A DNA stretch of 64,000 nt from Halobacillus hunanensis. GTDB lineage: Bacteria; Bacillota; Bacilli; Bacillales; Halobacillaceae. Shown here piece after piece: positions 7,917 to 17,087 of this stretch (position 1 is its first letter; every line of letters starts with the position of its first letter). Below the pieces are notes generated by a model. That model was not told where the DNA came from. It saw only the letters and a list, made by a program, of their open reading frames with translations, and did not search any database. Location: positions 558,001 to 622,000 of the forward strand of contig NZ_FVZB01000007.1 in assembly GCF_900166655.1 (NCBI RefSeq), given 5' to 3'. Made by a program: the position numbers and the translations under genes.

Positions 7917-8053
7917 GTCCTCACCTCAAGTCCTTATCACTATGCCTATATCATAACACGTTAAGCTCGATCACGCATTTTTCTGAATCTATATGTTTCA
8001 ATTAAATAATTTGAGGGAACATAAGTGCTAGTAGAACATGAAAGGATGATTTG

Positions 8054-8350
8054 ATGAAGAAACGTTGGTTATTTACTGCAGTAGGAGCAGCAGCTGGAGG
8101 AACATTAGCTTATTTTATGAAAGACGAGGATAATCGTCAGCGGTTCAAGGATAAAGCGAAGACGGTGCAGGCTAATTTCATGCAGGATGGGCAAAAGGCT
8201 GATATGCCTGTAGAAGAAGCTGGGCAGCCAGAAGGAGTTTCTAACATGGAAAATTCCAAAATGGTTTCTGAGGGATCCCAATTTGGCGTCCAATACTACA
8301 ATGAACTGACTGAAAAAGAACGGGAAATTCTAGAAAAAAGTAACAGCTAA
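8054..8350 (+). CDS. Hypothetical YtxH-like small membrane-anchored protein
   Basis: A 98-residue protein I do not recognise with certainty. It begins MKKRWLFTAVGAAAGGTLAYFM, a single glycine-rich membrane segment, followed by a charged tail (DEDNRQRFKDKAKTVQ), as in YtxH-type stress proteins. The C-terminal half is acidic, with an EKEREILE helix. The TTG at 8051 is less likely than the ATG at 8054, which follows AAAGGATG. It is flanked by a terminator and read convergently with ylaJ. It has no counterpart in the B. subtilis yla order that I can name. Confidence 0.6.
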   Translation: MKKRWLFTAVGAAAGGTLAYFMKDEDNRQRFKDKAKTVQANFMQDGQKADMPVEEAGQPEGVSNMENSKMVSEGSQFGVQYYNELTEKEREILEKSNS

Positions 8351-8374
8351 ATCCTCATGGATTTAGCTGTTTTT
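8342..8374 (+). terminator. Terminator of the YtxH-like gene
   Basis: AACAGCTAAATCC/GGATTTAGCTGTT stem with TCAT loop, then TTT. Confidence 0.85.
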
Positions 8375-8400
8375 GGTCATGAACTAACTTGTAAGGTGAT

Positions 8401-8982
8401 TTACTGTTCTTTAGACTGTTCCTTTTCAAGTTGTTTAAGCTTTTCCTTATCTTTTTCAGGAATAGACCCTTTGTTTGAATCCTGAGATTCAGGCTGGTCC
8501 TCTATCGGTCGCTCCGGCATATAACGGGCAACAATTTGACTCAGTTCTTCGGTTACGGCCTGGACCGGGTGTCCTTGTGAAATTTTTTCACCGATGCCGC
8601 GCAGACGTTCGACCCCATCTGCATCTGCAATGATAACGGCTTCTTTTCCATATGGGTCGTGTTTCAAGGCTTCAGCTACAGAAAATTTAATCATCCCAAC
8701 ACGTCCACGGTCCAGGTCCTTATCGACATCGATGCCCACAGCTGCATATGACCCAAGAACAACTGCTGTCGCATCATGCACGCCAGGTTCTTCCACAGCT
8801 ATTTTAGCTAAGTGACTAGCCGTTTTCTGGTTTGACATATTTGGTTCCTCGACAGGGTCTGAATCGGTTACATATTTCATTTCCGAGTCATTGCCCTGAC
8901 GCTCTTGAAGCAGTTGTTTTTCACCTGTTTGCTGACATGCCGTCAAGCAGAGCAGGCCGAGTACTAATAGTATTGTTTTCAT
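8401..8982 (-). CDS. ylaJ: YhcN/YlaJ family sporulation lipoprotein
   Basis: A 193-residue lipoprotein: MKTILLVLGLLCLTAC is the signal with lipobox Cys16. The core carries the family signature region VLGSYAAVGIDVDKDLDRGRVG and the block LKHDPYGKEAVIIADADGVE, as in YhcN and YlaJ spore-membrane lipoproteins. In B. subtilis YlaJ is spore-associated and affects germination. A Glu/Lys-rich tail ends the protein. An in-frame GTG at 8991 is possible, but the ATG at 8982 gives a cleaner signal peptide. Confidence 0.83.
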   Translation of the reverse strand: MKTILLVLGLLCLTACQQTGEKQLLQERQGNDSEMKYVTDSDPVEEPNMSNQKTASHLAKIAVEEPGVHDATAVVLGSYAAVGIDVDKDLDRGRVGMIKFSVAEALKHDPYGKEAVIIADADGVERLRGIGEKISQGHPVQAVTEELSQIVARYMPERPIEDQPESQDSNKGSIPEKDKEKLKQLEKEQSKEQ

Positions 8983-9035
8983 ACGAAACACTCACTTTTT
9001 TTAGTTAGCTTGTGGATAATGGGAGTGTTTTATAC

Positions 9036-9065
9036 AAAAAAGGACAGCTTGTCTGCTGTCCTTTT
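9036..9065 (-). terminator. Terminator of ylaL
   Basis: GGACAGC/GCTGTCC stem with flanking A and T runs, just beyond the ylaL stop on the reverse strand. Confidence 0.8.
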
Positions 9066-9070
9066 AGCCA

Positions 9071-9568
9071 TCATTCAAAAATAATTTTTTTAATCCCTGT
9101 AATGGGAGCATCTTTATTTGATCCGTCCTTGAAATACAGGTGGACTGGTCCATCTTCTTTTAATGGCTTTCCTGCTTTTGAGAATAATAATAGCGACTCG
9201 CCTAATTCGTCAGCATCGATCGCATGATCGCCGCCATCTGTTACTAATACGGCTGAAGTCACCTTCGGATCCGGTTCACTCGTATGAATAAACGGTTTGA
9301 TCGGCATTAAAAACGTTTCTGTTTTAATGAGTTCTTTCTCAGCTCGAGTGAGACTTTTGTTTACCGGCGGGTTGATTTTCTGTTGATACATTTCGCGATC
9401 GAAGCGAAGTGATTTTCTTTTTAACTCGTCTTCCGCTTCCTCTTTACGGGAAGAAGCTTGTGAATTATGGAACACTTCATCATAAGTAAGTTTTCGGTCA
9501 TCGAAAATCCAGACGGTTGGATCGAGGGTTATTGGGAATTTCACCTGACCAGATATTTGTACTATCAA
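9071..9568 (-). CDS. ylaL: YlaL family protein
   Basis: A 165-residue soluble protein. The chosen start is TTG at 9568, eight bases after AAAGGTGG, giving MIVQISGQVKFPITLDPTVW. The frame continues 23 codons upstream, but those residues do not look like family sequence and overlap the glsA start region. The block FPITLDPTVWIFDDRKL and the segment LVTDGGDHAIDADELGE match my recollection of YlaL. Function is unknown. ylaK (phoH-like), which adjoins ylaL in B. subtilis, is absent here. Confidence 0.7.
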   Translation of the reverse strand: MIVQISGQVKFPITLDPTVWIFDDRKLTYDEVFHNSQASSRKEEAEDELKRKSLRFDREMYQQKINPPVNKSLTRAEKELIKTETFLMPIKPFIHTSEPDPKVTSAVLVTDGGDHAIDADELGESLLLFSKAGKPLKEDGPVHLYFKDGSNKDAPITGIKKIIFE

Positions 9569-9654
9569 GTGATGCGCCACCTTTCCTATTAAAAATCTTG
9601 CCTTATCAATCATAGCAAAAAATGAGAATGTTTTCATTGCTGGGAGGTTTACCT

Positions 9655-10587
9655 ATGGATGAAAAAATATCAACGACTACATTGGAAGAATGGCTTGAGA
9701 ACGTCAAACCGTTCGCTTACGATGGTCAGATTGCTGATTATATACCGGCGCTGGCTAAACAAAACCCGGAAGAATTAGCGGTTTCGATCTTGTATTTAGA
9801 CGGTGATTGTGTCTACGCAGGCGATGTGGAGACTTGTTTTACCTTGCAAAGTATATCAAAAGTCATTGCGCTTGCCCTTGCATTAATTGATAATGGGGAA
9901 GATTATGTATTCGAACGGGTAGGCATGGAACCGACTGGTGATCCGTTTCATTCGATTTACCGGCTGGAACAGCATCGGCCTTCAAAGCCGTTGAACCCGA
10001 TGATTAATGCTGGAGCGTTAGCTGTGTCGAATATGATTCACGGCCAGACTCCGGATGAGAAAGTAGGCAGGCTGCTGAGTTTCATTCATGAAATGACAGA
10101 TGATCATTCCATTCGGTTCAACAGTGAAGTGGCTTCCTCCGAATTTGAAACAGCGTTCTTAAATCGATCCTTACTTTATTATTTAAAGCAGCATAAAGTT
10201 GTCACAGGAAGTGTAGAAGAGACTTTGGATGCCTATACAAAGCAATGTTCGGTGGAACTGAATGTGCTCCATTTATCAAAGATTGGAGCATTGTTTGCCA
10301 ATGAAGGCAGAGATTTGAATTCAGGCAGGCAAATTATTCCTAAACATTTTGCCAGAATATGCAAGACATTCATGGTCACGTGTGGGATGTATGATGCGTC
10401 CGGCTCGTTTGCGATCAAAGTGGGCATACCAGCAAAAAGTGGGGTATCTGGCGGAGTAATGGGTTCTCTAAATGGTTTTGGCGGCATTGCCGTTTATGGT
10501 CCCTCCCTTGATTCAAAAGGTAATAGTGTCGTTGGATTAAAGCTGCTTGAAATGTTGTCGAACCGTTACGACCTTTCGATTTTTTAG
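9655..10587 (+). CDS. glsA: Glutaminase A
   Basis: A 310-residue glutaminase (YlaM/GlsA type), hydrolysing L-glutamine to glutamate and ammonia. It has the serine-hydrolase, beta-lactamase-like fold. Catalytic SISK is at 66-69, NPMINAGA at 114-121 and the KSGVSGG motif at 261-267. The ATG at 9655 follows GGGAGG with a seven-base spacer; the upstream 11 codons in frame lack a site. Divergent from ylaL. No N-terminal extension or C-terminal ankyrin/STAS domain is present. Confidence 0.93.
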   Translation: MDEKISTTTLEEWLENVKPFAYDGQIADYIPALAKQNPEELAVSILYLDGDCVYAGDVETCFTLQSISKVIALALALIDNGEDYVFERVGMEPTGDPFHSIYRLEQHRPSKPLNPMINAGALAVSNMIHGQTPDEKVGRLLSFIHEMTDDHSIRFNSEVASSEFETAFLNRSLLYYLKQHKVVTGSVEETLDAYTKQCSVELNVLHLSKIGALFANEGRDLNSGRQIIPKHFARICKTFMVTCGMYDASGSFAIKVGIPAKSGVSGGVMGSLNGFGGIAVYGPSLDSKGNSVVGLKLLEMLSNRYDLSIF

Positions 10588-10606
10588 TCAAATCCCTAAT
10601 AGTTTG

Positions 10607-10635
10607 TTGCAATTTTTTAAATGAAACGATACTAT
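10607..10635 (+). promoter_or_regulatory. Sigma-A promoter of ylaN
   Basis: TTGCAA (10607-10612), 17-base spacer, TACTAT (10630-10635). Transcription would begin near 10642, about 30 bases before ylaN. Confidence 0.7.
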
Positions 10636-10670
10636 TAATAGAAGAAAGTTTGTTACTGGAGGGGATCTTA

Positions 10671-10952
10671 ATGTTGTCTGATGTGGCTGTGGATCATCGT
10701 GAAAAGGCCTACGCCCTTCTAAAAGCTGATGCTGATAAAATTTTACGATTAATAAAAGTACAAATGGACAACTTGACTATGCCTCAGTGTCCTTTATATG
10801 AGGAAGTTCTAGATACACAGATGTTTGGGTTGTCACGTGAGATACATTTTGCTGTGCGCTTGCACTTAATCAGTGAAGAAGAAGGCAAAGCAATACTGGA
10901 TAACTTAGAAAAACAACTCAATGTTTTACATGAAGCTGCTCAGAATTCGTGA
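10671..10952 (+). CDS. ylaN: UPF0358 protein YlaN, Fur-interacting regulator
   Basis: A 93-residue helical protein matching UPF0358: [20 protein letters not shown], the central [20 protein letters not shown] and the [12 protein letters not shown] segment. B. subtilis YlaN has been linked to iron homeostasis through interaction with the iron repressor Fur. The start at 10671 follows GGAGGGG; an in-frame TTG at 10650 would overlap that site. It has its own promoter and terminator. Confidence 0.9.
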   Translation: MLSDVAVDHREKAYALLKADADKILRLIKVQMDNLTMPQCPLYEEVLDTQMFGLSREIHFAVRLHLISEEEGKAILDNLEKQLNVLHEAAQNS

Positions 10953-10958
10953 CGGAAG

Positions 10959-11000
10959 AACTCAAATTGCGACGTACTTGTTGTAATTTGAGTTTTTTTA
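10959..11000 (+). terminator. Terminator of ylaN
   Basis: AACTCAAATT/AATTTGAGTT stem ending in seven T. Confidence 0.85.
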
Positions 11001-11065
11001 TACCCGTTAGCGCTTTCATGTAGCTTGGAGTATGTAAATAATCAGAATTGTCATATAAGAAGGAA

Positions 11066-11093
11066 TTGTGACAACTTTTATAGAAAATATACA
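11066..11093 (+). promoter_or_regulatory. Probable sigma-A promoter of ftsW-pycA
   Basis: TTGTGA (11066-11071) and TATACA (11088-11093) with a 16-base spacer, just upstream of ftsW. Confidence 0.5.
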
Positions 11094-11110
11094 TAGTAGG
11101 GATGAATGAT

Positions 11111-12298
11111 ATGTTACAACGATTGAAAACCTTTGACTTCACATTGCTTTTTGCCCCTATTGCCTTAGTAGCCTTTGGCACTGTCATGGTTTATAGTGCG
11201 AGTATGGTATACGGGCCGGTTGTTCTTGACGTATCCAGTAATCATTATTTGGTCAAGCAGCTACAATGGATGGTTCTAGGAATTATCCTTTTATTCTTTA
11301 TGTCCGCTTTCCCATATCGTCACTTTAAACGATTGGCCAAAGCGACCGTACTGCTAATGGTCGTTTTATTAGTCGGGTTGTTCGCCTTTGGGACAGCGGT
11401 CAATAATTCGTTATCCTGGTATGACCTTGGGCCGTTAAGTTTCCAGCCGGCAGAGTTCGTCAAAATTGGCATTATTATTTACCTGTCATCTGTGTATGCC
11501 AACAAGCAGAAGTATATTGGGAATTTTCCTAAAGCTGTACTGCCGCCCCTTGTGATCATTTCAGTACTGCTCGGGTTAATTATTATGCAGCCTGATATTG
11601 GTTCGGCGGCGATTATTGGAATGCTGGCTAGTGTGATTATTATGTGTTCAGGGATAAAAGGGAAACATATCCTGCTGCTCGTTGTAGTGACGGCAGGTAT
11701 TCTAATCATGGCAGGTTCACAACTCGTAACTGATGAAAGAATTAACCGGTTTACTGGTGCTTATCAGCCATTTGAAGCCCCGCAAAGTGACGGGTATCAT
11801 TTGATCCAATCGTATGTTGCGATTGCGACAGGTGGACTAACGGGTGTTGGACTGGGACAAGGTGTACAGAAACTGGGTTATCTACCAGAACCGCATACCG
11901 ATTTTATTATGGCAGTTATTGCGGAAGAACTGGGCTTCATAGGTGTTGTGATCACAGTGGGGTTATTAGCCACCATTGTATTAAGAGGATTGTACATATC
12001 GTGGCGATGTAAGGATGCATTTGGATCTTTACTTGCCCTCGGGATTTCATCGTTATTTGCTATACAGTCTTTTATTAATTTAGGGGCTATGAGTGGTCTC
12101 TTGCCTATTACAGGTGTGACGCTGCCACTTGTAAGCTATGGGGGATCCTCACTGGTTATTATGATGTTTTCTTTGGGGATTCTTAATAACATTGCAAGAA
12201 CGGTCAAAGTCAAAGAGGAAGAAAGAGCAGAAACGTACGAACCAGAACGGGAGCCCGTACATCGGACTAGACAACAAGGAGTGAGATCATGGAACTAA
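11111..12298 (+). CDS. ftsW: Septal peptidoglycan polymerase FtsW (SEDS family)
   Basis: A 395-residue polytopic membrane protein of the SEDS family, polymerising glycan strands from lipid II at the division site with a partner class B PBP. Hydrophobic helices span most of the length. SEDS signatures are LSFQPAEFVKIG, MQPDIGSAA, LGYLPEPHTDFIMAVIAEELGF and the C-terminal PITGVTLPLVSYGGSS. The ATG at 11111 has AGGGA eight bases upstream; the ATG at 11102 would leave no site. Its end overlaps pycA by ten bases, so the two are translationally linked, as in B. subtilis. The short C-terminal tail is charged. Confidence 0.93.
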   Translation: MLQRLKTFDFTLLFAPIALVAFGTVMVYSASMVYGPVVLDVSSNHYLVKQLQWMVLGIILLFFMSAFPYRHFKRLAKATVLLMVVLLVGLFAFGTAVNNSLSWYDLGPLSFQPAEFVKIGIIIYLSSVYANKQKYIGNFPKAVLPPLVIISVLLGLIIMQPDIGSAAIIGMLASVIIMCSGIKGKHILLLVVVTAGILIMAGSQLVTDERINRFTGAYQPFEAPQSDGYHLIQSYVAIATGGLTGVGLGQGVQKLGYLPEPHTDFIMAVIAEELGFIGVVITVGLLATIVLRGLYISWRCKDAFGSLLALGISSLFAIQSFINLGAMSGLLPITGVTLPLVSYGGSSLVIMMFSLGILNNIARTVKVKEEERAETYEPEREPVHRTRQQGVRSWN

Positions 12299-15200
12299 AG
12301 AAAATTGACAAGGTTTTAGTAGCCAATCGTGGAGAAATTGCTATTCGTGTTTTCCGTGCTTGTACTGAGTTAAATATCCGTACAGTAGCTGTGTACTCAC
12401 AAGAAGATACAGGGTCCTACCACAGGTATAAGGCGGATGAAGCTTATTTGGTCGGGGAGGGGAAGAAGCCGATCGATGCTTACCTCGATATCGAAGGGAT
12501 CATTGAAACAGCTAAAAGTGTCGGAGTTGACGCTATCCATCCTGGCTACGGTTTTCTGTCTGAGAATATAGATTTTGCCAGAAGGTGTGAAGAAGAAGGG
12601 ATTATCTTTATCGGACCGACCAGCGAGCACCTTAATATGTTCGGTGATAAGGTCAAAGCGAGAGATCAGGCAGTCCAGGCGGACATTCCAGTCATCCCGG
12701 GAAGTGACGGTCCGGTGGCAGGCCTCCAGGAAGTCCGGGATTTCGGTGACAAGAATGGCTATCCTTTAATGATTAAAGCAGCGATGGGAGGCGGAGGCCG
12801 CGGCATGCGGATTGTCCGTAGTGCCGAGAACCTTCAAGACGCTTATGACCGTGCCCGTTCGGAGGCTAAAGCAGCTTTTGGAAGTGATGAAGTTTATGTT
12901 GAGAAGCTTGTAGAAGAGCCTAAACATATTGAAGTGCAGATCCTAGGGGATTTTGAAGGACAGTTTGTTCACTTATATGAGCGGGATTGTTCTGTACAGC
13001 GCCGCCATCAGAAGGTTGTAGAAGTGGCGCCTAGTGTATCACTTCCTGAGGGATTAAGAGAAAAAATATGTGATGCTGCCGTTACCCTTATGAAAAACGT
13101 GAACTACGTAAATGCGGGAACCGTAGAGTTCCTCGTCTCTAATGATGAGTTTTATTTCATTGAAGTTAATCCGCGTGTACAAGTTGAACATACCATTACG
13201 GAAATGATCACAGGTGTTGATATTGTCCAGACCCAAATTTTAATCGCAGAAGGTCACCACCTTCATAGTAAACAAATAGGAATTCCGGGTCAGGAAAATA
13301 TCCGTACACACGGGTATGCGATTCAATCGCGTGTAACGACAGAGGACCCGCTTAACAATTTCATGCCGGACACCGGAAAAATTATGGCCTACCGGACTGG
13401 TGGTGGATTTGGCGTACGTCTTGACGCTGGTAATGGATTCCAAGGGGCAGTTATTTCACCCTATTACGATTCCTTGCTTGTGAAACTATCAACTTGGGCG
13501 CTGACTTTTGATCAGGCTGCTCATAAAATGGTACGTAACTTGAAAGAGTTTAGAATTCGCGGGATTAAAACGAACATCCCGTTTTTACAAAATGTCATTC
13601 AGCACAGCCAGTTTCAATCAGGAGTTTACAATACGACGTTTATTGATCGTTCACCGGAACTGTTTGTTTTTCCGAAGCGAAAAGACCGTGGGACGAAGAT
13701 GCTGAGCTATATTGCTGATCGCACGGTTAATGGCTTTGAAGGTCAAGGAAGCAGAAAGAAACCGACACTGCCTAACCCGCGTATTCCTCAAGTCAAGTAT
13801 TCAGATGACATTCCTGGGGGAACGAAACAGATCTTAGATGAAAGAGGTCCGGATGGTCTGGCCAAATGGTTGAAAGAGCAGAAAGAAGTCCTGCTGACAG
13901 ATACAACGTTCCGTGATGCTCATCAATCACTGCTGGCAACAAGGGTAAGAACAAAAGATTTACAAACAATCGCTGAACCAACATCCCGATTGCTTCCTGA
14001 CTTATTCTCACTTGAAATGTGGGGCGGGGCGACCTTTGATGTTTCGTATCGATTCCTAAATGAAGATCCGTGGGAGAGGCTGCTGACATTACGGAAGAAA
14101 TCTCCTAATGTACTTTTCCAAATGCTGTTACGTGCTTCCAATGCAGTAGGGTATAAAAATTATCCTGATAACCTGATTCGCGAATTTGTGGAGAAGAGTT
14201 CCAACGCTGGGATTGATGTCTTTAGAATCTTTGATAGTTTAAACTGGGTTGAAGGAATGAAATTAACAATTGAAGCGGTCCGGGAAAACAATAAGATTGC
14301 TGAAGCAGCGATGTGTTATACAGGTGACATACTGGATTCATCAAGGCCTAAATATGATCTGAAGTATTATCAAAACTTAGCTAAAGAACTTCAGGACGCT
14401 GGCGCACACATCCTTGGCATTAAGGATATGGCCGGGTTGCTTAAGCCTGAAGCGGCATATCAGCTTATTTCAAGCTTGAAAGAAACGATTGATATTCCGA
14501 TCCATCTTCATACCCATGATACGAGCGGCAATGGCATCTTTACTTACGCACGAGCCGTTGAAGCAGGAGTCGATGTAGTGGACGTGGCAACAGGTTCCAT
14601 GGCCGGACTAACTTCTCAGCCTAGTGCCAATACGCTGTACTATGCATTAGAAGGAAGCGAACGCAAACCGAATGTCGATATTGTTGCATACGAACAATTA
14701 GGACATTATTGGGAGGACATCAGGAAGTACTATACCGACTTTGAAAGTGGCATGAAGGCTCCACATACTGAAGTTTATCATCATGAAATGCCTGGGGGCC
14801 AATATAGTAACCTGCAGCAGCAGGCACGAGCCGTTGGTTTAGCAGACCGCTGGGATGAAGTGAAGCGAATGTACCGCAGGGTAAATGACATGTTCGGAGA
14901 TATTGTTAAAGTTACACCGTCTTCCAAAGTGGTTGGCGATATGGCCTTATTCATGGTTCAGAACGAATTGAATGAAGATGATGTTTATGAAAAAGGCGAA
15001 TCACTAGCTTTTCCAGATAGTGTTGTAGAACTTTTTCAGGGGTATTTAGGACAGCCTTATGAAGGATTTCCTTCAGAGCTGCAGCGAATTGTATTAAAAG
15101 GCAGACAGCCGATTAACGAACGCCCAGGTGAACTGCTGGACCCAGTCGATTTCAAGGATTTAAAGGAAACATTGTTCCATAAGCTAGATCGCCAGGTTAC

Positions 15201-15729
15201 TAGTTTTGATATGATCAGCCATGCTCTGTATCCTAAAGTGTTTATGGATTATCACAAATTTACTGAACAATATGGCGACATGTCAGTTCTGGATACACCG
15301 ACTTTCTTCTATGGTATGCGTCTTGGGGAAGAGATTGAAGTGGAGATTGAACAAGGGAAGACGTTGATCGTCAAACTCGTTTCGATTGGAGAACCTCAAG
15401 TCGATGCAACGAGAACGGTCTACTTTGAATTGAACGGTCAGCCTCGTGAGGTAGTTATTAAAGACCTGAATGTGAAAGCTACGGTTCAACAACGGCCAAA
15501 GGCAGACAAATCAAATGTTAAACATATTGGAGCGAGTATGCCAGGAACGGTCATTAAGGTCCTTTCCGAAAAAGGCGACAAAGTTCAAAAAGGAGATCAT
15601 CTCATGATTACCGAGGCCATGAAGATGGAAACAACAGTTCAAGCACCTTTTGATGGTGTGATCAAAGAGATTTATGTCGGTAATAATGAAGCGATTCATG
15701 TAGAGGACTTACTCATCGAATTCGAATAG
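12289..15729 (+). CDS. pycA: Pyruvate carboxylase
   Basis: A 1146-residue biotin enzyme that carboxylates pyruvate to oxaloacetate. Order: biotin carboxylase and ATP-grasp domain (about 1-455, with GGGGRG and EVNPRVQVEHTITE), carboxyltransferase TIM barrel (about 530-800, TDTTFRDAHQSLLATR), conserved C-terminal carboxylase region, and a biotinyl domain ending the protein. The biotinylated lysine is Lys1112 in EAMKMET. Length is the normal 1140-1150. The start follows AAGGAGTGAG inside ftsW. No BirA operator was seen. A strong terminator ends the operon. Confidence 0.97.
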   Translation: MELKKIDKVLVANRGEIAIRVFRACTELNIRTVAVYSQEDTGSYHRYKADEAYLVGEGKKPIDAYLDIEGIIETAKSVGVDAIHPGYGFLSENIDFARRCEEEGIIFIGPTSEHLNMFGDKVKARDQAVQADIPVIPGSDGPVAGLQEVRDFGDKNGYPLMIKAAMGGGGRGMRIVRSAENLQDAYDRARSEAKAAFGSDEVYVEKLVEEPKHIEVQILGDFEGQFVHLYERDCSVQRRHQKVVEVAPSVSLPEGLREKICDAAVTLMKNVNYVNAGTVEFLVSNDEFYFIEVNPRVQVEHTITEMITGVDIVQTQILIAEGHHLHSKQIGIPGQENIRTHGYAIQSRVTTEDPLNNFMPDTGKIMAYRTGGGFGVRLDAGNGFQGAVISPYYDSLLVKLSTWALTFDQAAHKMVRNLKEFRIRGIKTNIPFLQNVIQHSQFQSGVYNTTFIDRSPELFVFPKRKDRGTKMLSYIADRTVNGFEGQGSRKKPTLPNPRIPQVKYSDDIPGGTKQILDERGPDGLAKWLKEQKEVLLTDTTFRDAHQSLLATRVRTKDLQTIAEPTSRLLPDLFSLEMWGGATFDVSYRFLNEDPWERLLTLRKKSPNVLFQMLLRASNAVGYKNYPDNLIREFVEKSSNAGIDVFRIFDSLNWVEGMKLTIEAVRENNKIAEAAMCYTGDILDSSRPKYDLKYYQNLAKELQDAGAHILGIKDMAGLLKPEAAYQLISSLKETIDIPIHLHTHDTSGNGIFTYARAVEAGVDVVDVATGSMAGLTSQPSANTLYYALEGSERKPNVDIVAYEQLGHYWEDIRKYYTDFESGMKAPHTEVYHHEMPGGQYSNLQQQARAVGLADRWDEVKRMYRRVNDMFGDIVKVTPSSKVVGDMALFMVQNELNEDDVYEKGESLAFPDSVVELFQGYLGQPYEGFPSELQRIVLKGRQPINERPGELLDPVDFKDLKETLFHKLDRQVTSFDMISHALYPKVFMDYHKFTEQYGDMSVLDTPTFFYGMRLGEEIEVEIEQGKTLIVKLVSIGEPQVDATRTVYFELNGQPREVVIKDLNVKATVQQRPKADKSNVKHIGASMPGTVIKVLSEKGDKVQKGDHLMITEAMKMETTVQAPFDGVIKEIYVGNNEAIHVEDLLIEFE

Positions 15730-15735
15730 AATAGT

Positions 15736-15772
15736 AAAGACCTGGCACAGTAATAAGTGTCAGGTCTTTTTC
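15736..15772 (+). terminator. Terminator of ftsW-pycA
   Basis: AAAGACCTG-G-CAC pairs with GTG-T-CAGGTCTTT, then T run. Confidence 0.88.
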
Positions 15773-15901
15773 TAATAAAAGAAAGAAATAGAATTCCTAT
15801 TGTCAAGCCCTTGCATTGTAGCTCGTAATTTGCTAGAACTATAAAGGTGTCGATTTATTTTTTTCCTACATAGAAGATAGGGAAAGCCTTTGCGAAAAAT
15901 G

Positions 15902-15920
15902 TGTCACATATTTGTCACAT
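15902..15920 (+). promoter_or_regulatory. Tandem TGTCACAT boxes upstream of ctaB
   Basis: TGTCACAT occurs at 15902-15909 and 15913-15920, exactly one helical turn apart, about 50-65 bases upstream of the ctaB -10. On the reverse strand the boxes read ATGTGACA, loosely like ResD boxes. ResD activates ctaA and ctaB in B. subtilis. Assignment to ResD is inference. Confidence 0.45.
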
Positions 15921-15964
15921 TTAAATAAAATTGTAAAGGAAAAATAGATTGAAGAGAAATTCCA

Positions 15965-15973
15965 TGATACAAT
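15965..15973 (+). promoter_or_regulatory. Extended -10 promoter for ctaB
   Basis: TGATACAAT fits an extended -10 (TGN plus TACAAT); the -35 region is poor. This suits an activator-dependent promoter. Confidence 0.45.
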
Positions 15974-16076
15974 TATTTTGATGTTTCCATGAATTGCATA
16001 TGTTTGTGGAGAATGATGACTGATTTATAGCAAACTTGCCAATGCTATAAAAGAAAGAAGGAGGGAAGATATTTCG

Positions 16077-17015
16077 ATGGACAACCCTAGAACAGTTGAG
16101 CCTGGCGCTTCACATGTTGTGAACAATTCAACTGTCCGTGAAACTTCAATGATAGCTGATATAAAAAGCTTAATTAAAGTCGGAATAATAAACTCCAATC
16201 TGATTACAACGTTTACAGGGTTCTGGCTTGCCATGTATTTTACCGGTACCGGCTTCGCCAGTCAGTGGCTGACATTCTTATTGACCATGTGCGGAACCGC
16301 TTTCTTAATTGCGGGTGGATGTATTATTAATAACTGGTATGATAGAGATATCGATCACATTATGACACGAACGGTCAGCCGTCCCACTGTTACGGGGTCG
16401 ATTCCATTGTCTGCGATTCTATGGATGGGTATAGGCGCTTCAAGCCTTGGTTTTATTATTCTGTTATTCACAACCATAGAAGCTGCCCTCTTTGGAGCAT
16501 TTGGCTGGTTTGTTTATGTTGTGCTGTACACCATGTGGTCTAAGAGAAAATATACAATCAACACGGTAATTGGAAGTTTTTCCGGTGCTGTTCCGCCGTT
16601 AATTGGCTGGGCCGCTGTTGAACCGGGACTACGGTTAGAAGCTGTTATCTTATTTTTAATTATGTTTATTTGGCAAACTCCTCATTTTTTAGCTTTAGCC
16701 ATGAAGAAAAAAGAGGATTACAAAGCAGCTGGAATACCGATGCTGCCGGTTGTTCATGGTTTTAAAATGACCAAACGGCAAGTGGTCGTTTATGTAGCTT
16801 GTTTATTGCCATTACCGATTTACTTAGTTTCTTTGGGAGGAATATTTCTAACTGTGGCCTTCGTCTTGTCATTTGGCTGGCTGATACTGGGTTTAGCCGG
16901 ATTCTTAATGAAAGATGATTATAAATGGGCCAAGTGGATGTTTGTTTATTCCTTGAACTATTTGACAATCCTATTCTTAACAATGGTGCTTGTCACATTG
17001 CCTGTTTCTTTTTAA
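16077..17015 (+). CDS. ctaB: Protoheme IX farnesyltransferase (haem O synthase)
   Basis: A 312-residue membrane enzyme of the UbiA superfamily that adds a farnesyl group to haem B, making haem O. The diphosphate-binding motif NNWYDRDID is at 85-93, and the second aspartate-rich region is near KKKEDYKAAGIPMLP. About nine membrane helices follow a 30-residue soluble N-terminus. GGAGGG lies 12 bases before the ATG, a slightly long spacer. It heads the caa3 oxidase cluster; ctaA, which converts haem O to haem A, is missing from this locus. Confidence 0.95.
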   Translation: MDNPRTVEPGASHVVNNSTVRETSMIADIKSLIKVGIINSNLITTFTGFWLAMYFTGTGFASQWLTFLLTMCGTAFLIAGGCIINNWYDRDIDHIMTRTVSRPTVTGSIPLSAILWMGIGASSLGFIILLFTTIEAALFGAFGWFVYVVLYTMWSKRKYTINTVIGSFSGAVPPLIGWAAVEPGLRLEAVILFLIMFIWQTPHFLALAMKKKEDYKAAGIPMLPVVHGFKMTKRQVVVYVACLLPLPIYLVSLGGIFLTVAFVLSFGWLILGLAGFLMKDDYKWAKWMFVYSLNYLTILFLTMVLVTLPVSF

Positions 17016-17087
17016 GGTAACTGACTCTTTTTAAGAGCTAGTTCCAATAATATAATTCAATCAAAAGAGAAAGAGAGGTATCACTCA

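Larger units (their letters stand above)
15773..16076. other. pycA-ctaB intergenic region, ctaA absent
   Basis: About 300 bases with no convincing gene on either strand. In B. subtilis the divergent haem A synthase gene ctaA lies here. The stretch holds two TGTCACAT copies 11 bases apart and an extended -10 promoter for ctaB; nothing else is evident. Confidence 0.6.

Noticed and set aside
15901-15921. Rex-type operator before ctaB
   Set aside because: The repeats are direct, not the inverted TGTGA/TCACA form Rex needs.
17018-17042. Terminator between ctaB and ctaC
   Set aside because: A small hairpin exists but no T tract follows; more likely read through.
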